A stretch of DNA of 14,472 nucleotides from Bacteroidota bacterium (GCA_003648455.1 QMPG01000042.1:1-14472), one strand, 5' to 3'; shown: positions 1 through 7,714, counted from the first letter of the stretch. Numbers and translations: made by a program. Notes: generated by a model from the letters alone, not told the origin.

Positions 1-51
1 AAATTATTGAATATTTGCAATAAATACAGTATACAAACAAATACTCTTAAC

Positions 52-76
52 CCATAAATATTCAATTTATGGATTA
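52..76. repeat. AT-rich inverted repeat in the left-edge non-coding stretch
   Basis: CCATAAAT (52-59) and ATTTATGG (65-72) are perfect 8-base arms around a 5-base loop. Past a C/A mismatch the arms go on with AA/TT and T/A pairs. A second, alternative pairing is possible between GGATTA (71-76) and TAATCC (97-102). No T-tract follows on either strand, so it does not look like an intrinsic terminator. The rest of 1-144 shows no coding sequence. The role is unknown; in DNA this AT-rich, some dyads are expected by chance. Confidence 0.35.
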
Positions 77-144
77 GGAGTTCTGAAATTTATGCTTAAT
101 CCACCCGAATTTTAAAGTGAGCCTTAAGTAACAGTTAAATCTAC

Positions 145-178
145 AAAAAAACTCTGAAATTATTTCAGAGTTTTTTTT
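145..178 (-). terminator. Intrinsic terminator after gldN, probably bidirectional
   Basis: ACTCTGAAA (151-159) and TTTCAGAGT (163-171) are perfect 9-base arms around a TTA loop. The stem is flanked by six A on the left (145-150) and a run of T on the right (172-178). Read on the minus strand this is a stem followed by a U-tract, about 28 bases past the gldN stop codon. Read on the plus strand it also has a stem and U-tract. It therefore ends the T9SS operon and could stop transcripts entering from the left. Confidence 0.85.
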
Positions 179-198
179 ATTATATGAATATGAGAAAT

Positions 199-1047
199 TT
201 AATATTCCCACAAATCTTGTTCTACTTTAAATAGCTTATCTTTAATTCTTTCTGCTTCGAGAAGACCTTCAACACCTTGAGCATATGAATTAATTGGGCG
301 ATCATTATAAACATTAGACTCCTGAATAATGAAACTGTTAAAATATCTTTTTTCGAAAATATCATCAAATGTTCTTCTTTCTGCATCATTATAAGGGTTA
401 AATGCTGCATGATTAGCTAAAATACGTCTAACTTCAGGAAAGTATACCCAAAAAACACGCGTTTTTCTAAGTGTTTTAGTAGCATCATCATCCTTAATAA
501 AAAACCGTACCGGACAAATCCCAATAATTCTAACTTTCATAACAGATAATTGTCTATCGAAATACCATTCCTCTTTAATTATAAATTGTTTTATTTCACT
601 AGTCAAAATTTCTCCCGGAATAATCTGCATTTCTTCTTCTCCTGTCTCTGGATTTGTAATCGGTATTGTATCAGCAACAGCTCCCATCTCTATTTCAACT
701 TGTTTTCTTGTCATTGGTGCTGAAAAATTATCATCATCTGTTGAATATACTGTTAAACCTTCGTTTGTTATTCCCCACAAAAAAAGTTGCATTAAACTCA
801 TTCTATCACCTAACTTTTGAGTAGGAAAATATAACGGGTGATTAATTTTCTCTCTCAAATCAATTATTCTCCATATACGTTTTTTCCACATTACATCTGC
901 TTCCCTGAGATAAGAATATTTTACTCTTTTTCTACTAGGAACGTGCTCCTTTTCATATATACCATCATTGACTTGTGCATTAACTGTATTAGTATTAAAC
1001 CAAAAGAAAGACAAACAAAAAATTGAAATAAAAAATATTTTTTTCAT
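199..1047 (-). CDS. gldN: T9SS/gliding protein GldN (PorN)
   Basis: GldN is a periplasmic T9SS component that binds the GldK lipoprotein to form the large ring under the outer membrane; it also contacts the periplasmic end of GldM. The 282-residue product starts with a clear Sec signal peptide: MKK, a hydrophobic stretch rich in F and I, then a likely signal peptidase I cut after VNA (about residue 24). The mature part has the family features: the segment around YLREADVMWKKRIWR, an NHPLYFP patch, a central W-Y-F-D block, and a late VFWVYFPEVR strand followed by a FDDIFEKRYF helix. Length fits the family (about 280-330). It is the last gene of the porP-gldKLMN series, 103 bp after gldM, and is followed by a terminator. 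A separate promoter in the gldM-gldN gap was looked for and not found. The assignment is firm from sequence and synteny. Confidence 0.95.
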   Translation of the reverse strand: MKKIFFISIFCLSFFWFNTNTVNAQVNDGIYEKEHVPSRKRVKYSYLREADVMWKKRIWRIIDLREKINHPLYFPTQKLGDRMSLMQLFLWGITNEGLTVYSTDDDNFSAPMTRKQVEIEMGAVADTIPITNPETGEEEMQIIPGEILTSEIKQFIIKEEWYFDRQLSVMKVRIIGICPVRFFIKDDDATKTLRKTRVFWVYFPEVRRILANHAAFNPYNDAERRTFDDIFEKRYFNSFIIQESNVYNDRPINSYAQGVEGLLEAERIKDKLFKVEQDLWEY

Positions 1048-1150
1048 ATGTTCATAATTTAATTTTAATTCTCAAAAATTTATAGATAGCAAAAAATCAT
1101 TTTTACTACTTAAAGTTCTTATATATTAAACATTTGTTATTATTCAATAA

Positions 1151-2779
1151 TTATTTAATTTTAAATGCTAAATCTTGAAGTTTATTTACTCTACCGTCAG
1201 GTCCTACGGCTTTGATATCTTCAATCATAAGAATTTGTCCTGATTTTAAATTCCTTATTAATCTCTTTTGTTTAGAAGAAAACTTACTTCCTTTTTGTCG
1301 TTCAGTTTTTATATAACCTGCATCTGTAGTAGTAAGAGTAAAGCTCCTAATATTAAATTGCAAATCAAAAACAAAGTCTTCCAATTCTGCACTAACTCCA
1401 GGAACTCTTAGAAGTAAATTTTTTCTTATTGTTCCGCCTGATTTTCCTGCAACTTTTGCGACTGGTTTTGGAATTTTTCTTACCCTAAACTCCTTATAAC
1501 CCATTGATTGTCTTTCCCCATCAACATCTGCCGTAACTCTAATTTTTACAGTACCGCTTGTTTTTGTAGGACGAACAATATAACCTCCTCTTCTATCTCT
1601 TTTAATCGTAGCATTTGTTGGGATAGGACGTATCTTATCTGGAGCTACTCCCGGAACCGAAATATCAACAGGGTTATCTATTTTATAATAAAAAACATTC
1701 ATTTTTGTAGGAGAAATAACTAAATTAGGTTTTAGCACCTGATATTTTCCTTTAAAAGGATAACTTTGGATACCACCGCCTCGCACTCCATATTGAATAA
1801 TTCCTCCCCATGATTTCTCTCCCAATCTATCAGTTTTTACATTATACACTCCTTTTCCATTAACAATTGGTATAGAATCATATTTACCAATCATTTTATA
1901 GCCAGTTTCTGTAGAATCATAATCCCCTACTAAAATGACAGGTTTGCGCGTAGTATCAAAGGCAGCAAGAAACACTTCTGCATGATAATCAGACCCTCGA
2001 AAAACAAGGTCTGAATTAGCAATTACTGTAGCTGATAATTTATTAAATTTAAAGGAAGTTGCATCAATTCTACTATATAAATAATTTACGATATCTGCTT
2101 CGGAATTTCTTATATCACTTTGAAGTTTAGATAAAATAGTTATTACTGCAACTAAGGGCAAATTTTCAAAATGATATCTCTCCCAAGTTGTATGTTCTCC
2201 TTCTCTTCCTGCTTCTCGAACTTTAGGATCTTCAGTATTTAAATTTTCATTTATGCTTCTTAATACAATTGTGTCATTTGGCAAAATTAAAGAACTTACG
2301 TATTCTCTATAGGCTATAATTTTATTTTTCAAATCTCGTCCATCAGCAATCCCGTTACTTCCAACCATTACTTGCGATGGAACATTCATATCATCTTTAT
2401 TTTTAATATTTTCAACTATTATTTCTCTACCTTTTACTGCTTTAGATGATTTTCCTTCTGATTTAATTAAAATTTTTATTTTAGTATCTTGAATATAGTC
2501 ATAAATACTATCTGCCATCGCTTTTACACTCAAAGCTTTTTGTCTCAACGCACCTACTTTTAAATGATTTTCTGTATCGGCTTGTTCAAATTGTGTGTAA
2601 TACTTTTCATTCTTCTCTGTAAATATTTCTGTAGTAGTCGTTAAGCTATCATCTACTAAAGAAAAAGCATCTAAGACATCCCTACCAACATTTAATGCTA
2701 ACTCTGCTGTTAACATCAAATACATCATTCCTATCATCTTCTGTCGCGGCGTTTCCGGACAATTAGTTGCTCCACTCAT
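1151..2779 (-). CDS. gldM: T9SS/gliding motor protein GldM (PorM)
   Basis: GldM is an inner-membrane protein with one transmembrane helix that pairs with GldL to form the proton-driven motor; its long periplasmic part reaches the GldK/GldN ring. The 542-residue product has the family's N-terminal TPRQKM motif (R12, matching R9 of F. johnsoniae GldM) and one hydrophobic helix at about 16-35. The periplasmic domains follow at about 36-245 (helical D1), 246-345 (D2), 346-435 (D3) and 436-542 (D4); these bounds are estimates from where D1-D4 lie in the family. The D2 entry LSATVIAN...YHAEVFLAAFD is typical. Length is slightly above the usual 510-520. The odd point is E26: the family usually reads A-M-L-A-L-N here, while this protein reads A-E-L-A-L-N, placing an acidic side chain inside the membrane helix. 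It begins 27 bp after gldL and is very likely co-transcribed. Confidence 0.96.
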   Translation of the reverse strand: MSGATNCPETPRQKMIGMMYLMLTAELALNVGRDVLDAFSLVDDSLTTTTEIFTEKNEKYYTQFEQADTENHLKVGALRQKALSVKAMADSIYDYIQDTKIKILIKSEGKSSKAVKGREIIVENIKNKDDMNVPSQVMVGSNGIADGRDLKNKIIAYREYVSSLILPNDTIVLRSINENLNTEDPKVREAGREGEHTTWERYHFENLPLVAVITILSKLQSDIRNSEADIVNYLYSRIDATSFKFNKLSATVIANSDLVFRGSDYHAEVFLAAFDTTRKPVILVGDYDSTETGYKMIGKYDSIPIVNGKGVYNVKTDRLGEKSWGGIIQYGVRGGGIQSYPFKGKYQVLKPNLVISPTKMNVFYYKIDNPVDISVPGVAPDKIRPIPTNATIKRDRRGGYIVRPTKTSGTVKIRVTADVDGERQSMGYKEFRVRKIPKPVAKVAGKSGGTIRKNLLLRVPGVSAELEDFVFDLQFNIRSFTLTTTDAGYIKTERQKGSKFSSKQKRLIRNLKSGQILMIEDIKAVGPDGRVNKLQDLAFKIK

Positions 2780-2806
2780 AATTTTAATTCAAAATTATTA
2801 ATATGA

Positions 2807-3844
2807 CTAATTATTTGAATTTATATTCATGTTTGTCAACATGTTACCATAAATATTATTTAATTCTGCTAAATTAGTATGAAGTTTAGACATTTCTTCT
2901 TTATATTTTTTTGTTTCCTCTGCAGAATTTTTCAGATTATCAACAATCGTATCTAAACCGTCGTATATCTTTTCTGATTTTTTTATATGTTCATCTGTAT
3001 TATTTAAGGCTAATTCATAAACAGCATTTAATGCTGAAAGATTCTTGTTTAATGATTTTAATTGTCCTTTATAATTATCACTCTCTTCTGTAAATGAAGA
3101 CAAATCAGTAGTAAATACTTCTGATAATTTCTTATATGAAGTAGCTAAATCTTCTCCTGAATTAGATATAACATCAGAAGTTTTGACATATGCCTCAGAT
3201 AAGTTACTAACTGTTTCTCTTAAAGCTTCTGAGGATTTAGTATAGTTTTCTGAGAAATTATCTACAGATTCTGTTGCATTGTTCATGCTATTAATATATT
3301 TATCTGTTGCAACAGAAGCATTTGTTATATCTGACAATTTTGAAGCGGTATCTGACAATTTATTTAATCCTTTTCCTAATTTTTCGAAAATTTCAGGACT
3401 AATATTAGCATTTTCTAATAATTTATCAATTTTCCCGATACCAGCACCACCAGAAACTGTTCTTTCTTCTGAAAGAACATCTCTTCTTTTAGTTGTCGTT
3501 GTTATTTCAGGTTTTTGCCTTACTGCAAACTCTTGCTTATTATACCTACGTGCTTCATCTTTTTGTCTTCCTTCTGACGGTTCATCATCAAAAACATCAT
3601 CCATACCAGCCAATTCAGGATATACAAGGGTCCAATCAATTTCCTCATGAAGTGGTTCAAAGGCTGAAAGAAAGAAAATCATCACTTCAGTTCCCATACC
3701 TGCAATAAGCATTATACTTGCTCCAGGATAGTGTTGAATCTTAAATAATGCTCCAAGAAGAACCACAGATGCTCCCCAACCATAAACTTTAGCCATTATC
3801 TTCTTATAGGCTTTACTTTCTACTAATTCTGATATACTCATCAT
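2807..3844 (-). CDS. gldL: T9SS/gliding motor protein GldL (PorL)
   Basis: GldL is the pentameric cytoplasmic-membrane subunit of the motor that powers T9SS export and gliding. Two transmembrane helices are visible at about 20-35 and 42-62. The polar residues that matter in F. johnsoniae GldL are in register: K35 (K27 there), H38 (H30) and E53 in helix 2 (E49, the proposed proton-carrying residue). SAFEP ends helix 2, as in the family. The cytoplasmic part is long: 345 residues against about 215 in F. johnsoniae and about 310 in P. gingivalis. It holds an acidic/basic linker (about 65-130) and a Ser/Thr/Asn-rich predicted coiled-coil (about 135-340). Within this, two related units start at Y258 and Y314, 56 residues apart, sharing a Y-K...L..NL..LN..Y...L pattern. 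Translation may begin at M1 or the adjacent M2. It lies 19 bp after gldK and 27 bp before gldM. Confidence 0.96.
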   Translation of the reverse strand: MMSISELVESKAYKKIMAKVYGWGASVVLLGALFKIQHYPGASIMLIAGMGTEVMIFFLSAFEPLHEEIDWTLVYPELAGMDDVFDDEPSEGRQKDEARRYNKQEFAVRQKPEITTTTKRRDVLSEERTVSGGAGIGKIDKLLENANISPEIFEKLGKGLNKLSDTASKLSDITNASVATDKYINSMNNATESVDNFSENYTKSSEALRETVSNLSEAYVKTSDVISNSGEDLATSYKKLSEVFTTDLSSFTEESDNYKGQLKSLNKNLSALNAVYELALNNTDEHIKKSEKIYDGLDTIVDNLKNSAEETKKYKEEMSKLHTNLAELNNIYGNMLTNMNINSNN

Positions 3845-3863
3845 AAGGCAAAAAATTTATCTA

Positions 3864-5243
3864 TTAATAAACATGTGATTTACCACTGAATTCATAATCA
3901 CGACCCATAAAAGCACGTACACATCTAAATCCAATGTATGATTTTGCTGTATCTTGATATTCATAAGTTCTGGTTCCGTTTTGTAAAAAATATCCAATAT
4001 CTTTCCAAGAACCACCACGAACAACTTTTCTTTTCATAACTGGAGGGTCTCCAGGTAAAGCATTATACGAATAATCCGGGTTTAAATCATGTGTATAACT
4101 GTATGCAGATTCGTCGAAAGCATTTAATGTCCATTCAGCAACATTTCCTGCCATGTCATACAATCCGTAATCATTAGGTTCATAAATTCCAACTTCAACT
4201 GTGTGTAATCCACCATCGTCTGCATAATTTCCACGAAGTGGCTTGAAATTTGCAAGGAAACATCCCCTATCATTTCTTGTGTAATAACCACCCCAAGGAT
4301 ACATTGATAAGTCTAATCCTCCTCGAGCTGCATATTCCCATTGTGCTTCTGTAGGCAATCTATAGTCTTGCACAAAAGCTTCTCCATTTTGTCCAGCAGT
4401 AGCATTCATTAAATTAGTTCTCCAAATACAAAAAGCATTTGCTTGTTTCCATGTAACACCAACAACAGGATAATTATCATACGCTGGATGCCAAAAATAC
4501 ATATTTGACATAGGTTCGTTATAAGAATATGAAAAATCGCTTATCCAACAAAGAGTGTCAGGATAAACATAAACATGATCGTGCATAATAAAAGATGAAC
4601 GGTCTTTAACAGGAACCAATTCTCCTTTTTCGTTGTAAACACTTCCATCATACTGACCGGTTTCGTAATTATATCGACGACGGGATTGTTTGTCAATTGC
4701 AATTTTTTGAGCTGCTTGTTTGTAATCAATCCAAAAATAATCAAATTTTAATTTTCTTGTGTCTATATTTTTTCTTCTGTAGAATCTTTCGTTTTCAGGA
4801 TAATACATTTCTTGAAGGATATCATTTTCTTCTTCTCCATGCCAATTAATTTCTTGTTCCCAATTAATAAGAGGAGGGTCAATTTCTTCACCATACATAT
4901 CTTCTGAAATTAAATATTCATCTATTGATTCCCCCAGTAAACGGTATGCAATAGAATCTCTCACCCAGTATACAAATTGACGATATTCATTATTTGTGAT
5001 TTCTGTTTCATCCATCCAAAAAGGACTTACTGACACAACTTTTGATTGTGCAGTTACTGCCCAAGGAACATCTTGGTCGTTTGGTCCCATATGAAAACTT
5101 CCAATTGGGACATAAACCATACCAAAAGGATTTGCACTTGTCCATGGCATTCTATCTTGAACCCCAGTTAGTTCTCCGCCACCATAATTTGCACAACTCG
5201 TAAAGACTACTAAAATAACACTAATTATCAAAAACTTTTTCAT
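3864..5243 (-). CDS. gldK: T9SS/gliding lipoprotein GldK (PorK)
   Basis: GldK is an outer-membrane lipoprotein of the T9SS that forms the periplasmic ring with GldN. I chose the start at 5243 because it gives a compact lipoprotein signal: MKKF, a hydrophobic I/L/V stretch, then the lipobox FTSC with C17 as the lipidated residue. An in-frame ATG at 5288 adds 15 residues, but the added segment blocks a clean signal peptide. The mature protein has a formylglycine-generating-enzyme/sulfatase-modifying-factor fold: the FHMG and MDETEITN.EYR.FV motifs, a long family-specific insertion, then GVTWKQANAFC, RLPTEAQWEYAARGG, YPWGG, YDMAGNVAEW, RGGSW (409-413) and IGFRCVRAF. After RGGSW the sequence runs K-D-I, without the cysteine of the true enzyme, so a structural role is expected. 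It lies 134 bp after porP and 19 bp before gldL. Confidence 0.95.
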   Translation of the reverse strand: MKKFLIISVILVVFTSCANYGGGELTGVQDRMPWTSANPFGMVYVPIGSFHMGPNDQDVPWAVTAQSKVVSVSPFWMDETEITNNEYRQFVYWVRDSIAYRLLGESIDEYLISEDMYGEEIDPPLINWEQEINWHGEEENDILQEMYYPENERFYRRKNIDTRKLKFDYFWIDYKQAAQKIAIDKQSRRRYNYETGQYDGSVYNEKGELVPVKDRSSFIMHDHVYVYPDTLCWISDFSYSYNEPMSNMYFWHPAYDNYPVVGVTWKQANAFCIWRTNLMNATAGQNGEAFVQDYRLPTEAQWEYAARGGLDLSMYPWGGYYTRNDRGCFLANFKPLRGNYADDGGLHTVEVGIYEPNDYGLYDMAGNVAEWTLNAFDESAYSYTHDLNPDYSYNALPGDPPVMKRKVVRGGSWKDIGYFLQNGTRTYEYQDTAKSYIGFRCVRAFMGRDYEFSGKSHVY

Positions 5244-5275
5244 ATTATAGAACATTAAATTGAGACATGTTTTGT

Positions 5276-5283
5276 CAAAAATA
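5276..5283 (-). promoter_or_regulatory. Possible -7 promoter element ahead of gldK
   Basis: On the minus strand this reads TATTTTTG, a full match to the Bacteroidota -7 consensus TAnnTTTG. It would start transcription about 27 bases before the gldK ATG at 5243 and downstream of the alternative ATG at 5288, which supports the shorter start. No TTG lies at the usual -33 distance, and an 8-base match is weak evidence in DNA this AT-rich. Confidence 0.25.
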
Positions 5284-5377
5284 CTCATAATAATTTTAAT
5301 TATAAATATTATTTTCTATTTAAAATTAAATATTCAGTATTTTTTATTTTCATAAAATTATAAAAATTATTTTTTTT

Positions 5378-6325
5378 TTACAAGAATCGAATGCTTTTAT
5401 ATACATTTTTTTCTTTTTCTACGCTTACATTAAATGTGTAACTAATTGCAAATTCGAAAGAACCACTCTGATATTGATAATTTATTTTTGTTGTTGCAGG
5501 CATTTCGTATGCAACTCCTACTTTTAATCCACTAATAAACTCAACTCCCAACATTGCAATTACAGCATCTGTCAGTCTATATGAAACGCCACCCCAAAAT
5601 CTTTTATTGTATAACATTGTTCCATTTATACTATATTGTGATGATGTTTGGTCTGATTCAATAAAAATTGACGGACGAAATTCAAATAATGGATTTGCTA
5701 ATTGATAGTTATATCCTGCACTTATATAATAATGCCGACTAATATAAGAATATTTGTCATCTACAACACCATCTTTATACTTAATCTTTGGTTGATTAAT
5801 ATGCGTTGTTGAGATTCCAAGGTGAAAATTATCTGTTTCATAAAAAACACCCAAGCCCATATCAAAAATCATTGGCTTATCGTCTCCTCCAACAGGTACT
5901 GCAGGATCGCTACCTTGTTCAGGATATTTCCATTCAGGAGATAATGATTGATTAATCATTCCTACATTAAAACCTATTCCTAAATTTCCTTGTCCCATAT
6001 ATTTATGATAAGCATAAGATAAATGAATACCCATATTTGTTTCAAAACCAATTTTATCATTTGTTATTGATAAACCGGCTCCATGTTTTGCTTTAAATAA
6101 TTTAAATGGTGTGTGAATGCTAAAAACCTGTGTGGTTGGTGCTCCATCAAACCCCATCCATTGTTCTCTTCCAAGCAAAACTAAAGATACTGCATCCTTA
6201 CTTCCTGCATACCCAGGGTTAATTTCCATATGATTAAACATGTTTAAACCATACTGGGAATCGAATTGAGCATTTGCAACATTAAAAACCAATAATAATA
6301 TATTTAAAGAAAAAAATTTTTTCAT
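5378..6325 (-). CDS. porP: PorP/SprF-family type IX secretion outer-membrane protein
   Basis: PorP/SprF proteins are outer-membrane beta-barrel proteins needed for T9SS secretion or for anchoring T9SS-exported proteins at the cell surface. The 315-residue product has a Sec signal peptide with likely cleavage after ANA (about residue 19). The conserved family opening follows: QFDSQYG.NMFN....NPGYAGS, then REQW.GFDGAP.TQ and FSIHTPF. Later alternating aromatic/polar strands fit a barrel (LGIGFNVGM, MIFDMGLGVFYET, HLGISTTHINQP, FWGGVSYR, GVAYEM), and the chain ends in a strand with aromatic residues, FEFAISYTFNV. Length fits the family (about 300-340). Many Bacteroidota carry several paralogues; the position directly ahead of gldKLMN makes this the porP of a porPKLMN cluster. 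It may have its own promoter in the 179-bp gap behind it, although none is clear. Confidence 0.92.
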   Translation of the reverse strand: MKKFFSLNILLLVFNVANAQFDSQYGLNMFNHMEINPGYAGSKDAVSLVLLGREQWMGFDGAPTTQVFSIHTPFKLFKAKHGAGLSITNDKIGFETNMGIHLSYAYHKYMGQGNLGIGFNVGMINQSLSPEWKYPEQGSDPAVPVGGDDKPMIFDMGLGVFYETDNFHLGISTTHINQPKIKYKDGVVDDKYSYISRHYYISAGYNYQLANPLFEFRPSIFIESDQTSSQYSINGTMLYNKRFWGGVSYRLTDAVIAMLGVEFISGLKVGVAYEMPATTKINYQYQSGSFEFAISYTFNVSVEKEKNVYKSIRFL

Positions 6326-6393
6326 ATTATATTGCGAAGCTGTTTTGGTTTATAAAAAGGTAAAATAAACAAAAAAAAACCATTCACACAAAT

Positions 6394-6419
6394 TTTATTA
6401 ACATTTTAAAGTTAATAAA
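6394..6419. repeat. Inverted repeat in the porP leader
   Basis: TTTATTAAC (6394-6402) and GTTAATAAA (6411-6419) are perfect 9-base arms around an 8-base loop, about 70 bases ahead of the porP start and about 85 bases past the stop of the preceding gene. The minus-strand continuation is not a U-tract, so it is a poor terminator. It could be an operator or leader hairpin. In a gap this AT-rich, chance is a real alternative. Confidence 0.3.
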
Positions 6420-6504
6420 CTTTTATAATTATTATTTATGTACAATAGATTTTCGCAAAAGTTTTATCTTTTTTTTTTACATATTAAAATAAGAATAATG
6501 CATG

Positions 6505-7659
6505 TTAATCAATTTTTTGTATCATTTTCCACATTCTGTCAGGAATTTCATTATTGCAAAACTTCTTATAATCAGCATATGAACATGACAAAATTTGCTT
6601 TGAGTTTTCATTGTTTGAAGAAGGTAATTCTACCCACCATCGGGATGTGATATTGCTCTTATAAAATGTAATGTTTTGGTTTATTTTATAATTATTGACA
6701 ATAAACTTTGTGTGATTAGTTGATTTACTATCCGGATAATCGTTCTGACACTGAGAAACACCTTGAATAAAATGCCAAATAATTTGTGAGGCTAAATGAG
6801 ATGTTTGATAATTTATATCATATTTAGGGTTAACTCCAAAAACACCAAATGTTGATAACCGACAACTCATCCCTGCGTATTTTGCCAATTGACAAACCTC
6901 TTCAGAGTAAAAACCGTTTGGTGAAGGATTGTAATAACCCGGGGCTTCCGATTGTTTGATTGAATTTATACTAACACCTAAGATGTCTGCATCTCGAAGA
7001 ATTGGTTCTGTTTCAACAATATTATTATGTGCAACGCCTAAACGAATAGCATCAAAAAACATTTTATTCATCAAATCAACTTCTTCGTTTGAAACCAAGT
7101 ATGATTGGTATCCAATATTTGAGAAATTAAAAAAAGTTTCGCTTTTTTGTTTAACAATCTTACTTAAATATGATTGCTTTTCTTTTTCGATTGAATCTTG
7201 CAAAAGGCATAAATTTGAATCAATTGACACAATATTTATTGAGCTTTCAATTTTTTTATAAGCCGTAAAAATTGGATAAATTAAATTTCTGTCTCCCCCA
7301 ATAACTATAGGAATAATGCTATTCTGAATTAAAAAAGAAACAACCTCTGTTAATGCTGTATATGTATCTTCAATTTTCCTTCCCGTTTTCAAATTACCCA
7401 AATCAACAACCTTAACATTATTATTGATTTTAGATAAATTATACAATTTTTCTCTTACAATATTAGGAGCTTCTGCACACCCCTTATTTAGTGTGTCTCT
7501 TTGTTCTAGAACTCCTAATAAAGCTATATCAAAATCTTGTATGATATTATTTTTTTTTGAATAAATACTTATCTTTTTCCCGAATTTATGATCTACATTT
7601 AAATCATTTTGTTTTAAAAAATTATCAGAAACCGGATTTATATAATTTGTTAAATTCAT
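6505..7659 (-). CDS. Arginase/formiminoglutamase-fold protein, probable pseudoenzyme
   Basis: The 384-residue product has the ureohydrolase (arginase, agmatinase, formiminoglutamase) layout: GVLEQRD..N.GCAEAPNIVREKLY near the N-terminus, IIPIVIGGDRN (about 115-125), NIVSIDSNLC (142-151) and DADILGVSINSIKQSEAPG (223-241). In active enzymes six residues hold two manganese ions: the His of GGDH, D/H/D of DAHxD, and D/D of SxDxD. Here these are R124, D147/N149/C151 and N232/I234, so five of the six are replaced. The APG after the last motif and the overall spacing are kept. Hydrolysis of arginine or formiminoglutamate is therefore unlikely. About 100 extra C-terminal residues hold a WWVELP motif and lysine-rich helices. 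No signal peptide is visible, so it is likely cytoplasmic. It sits 55 bp after topA and 179 bp before porP, same strand. From memory, arginase-like genes between topA and gldK occur in other Bacteroidota; a T9SS-related role is an inference. Confidence 0.85.
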   Translation of the reverse strand: MNLTNYINPVSDNFLKQNDLNVDHKFGKKISIYSKKNNIIQDFDIALLGVLEQRDTLNKGCAEAPNIVREKLYNLSKINNNVKVVDLGNLKTGRKIEDTYTALTEVVSFLIQNSIIPIVIGGDRNLIYPIFTAYKKIESSINIVSIDSNLCLLQDSIEKEKQSYLSKIVKQKSETFFNFSNIGYQSYLVSNEEVDLMNKMFFDAIRLGVAHNNIVETEPILRDADILGVSINSIKQSEAPGYYNPSPNGFYSEEVCQLAKYAGMSCRLSTFGVFGVNPKYDINYQTSHLASQIIWHFIQGVSQCQNDYPDSKSTNHTKFIVNNYKINQNITFYKSNITSRWWVELPSSNNENSKQILSCSYADYKKFCNNEIPDRMWKMIQKID

Positions 7660-7714
7660 TAAATAATATTAGAAATAAAAAAACATATAATAATTAAATT
7701 AATATTTATAAACT

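Noticed and set aside
1048..1150. Possible separate promoter or hairpin in the gldM-gldN gap
   Set aside because: No TTG/TAnnTTTG pair with proper spacing and no stable dyad was found.
3279..3650. Plus-strand open frame of 123 codons inside gldL
   Set aside because: It is antisense to a well-supported gene; the Ser/Leu-rich product mirrors the gldL codon pattern and shows no domain.
5241..5278. TTGACA and TATAAT ahead of gldK on the minus strand, resembling an E. coli sigma-70 promoter
   Set aside because: The spacer is 23 bases, the -10 part touches the ATG, and Bacteroidota use a different promoter consensus.
5289..5377. Very AT-rich porP-gldK gap with a long T run as a possible terminator
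   Set aside because: No stem with usable pairing precedes a U-tract on the minus strand.
6956..7261. Plus-strand open frame of 101 codons inside the arginase-like gene
   Set aside because: It is antisense to a gene with clear family motifs and has no features of its own.
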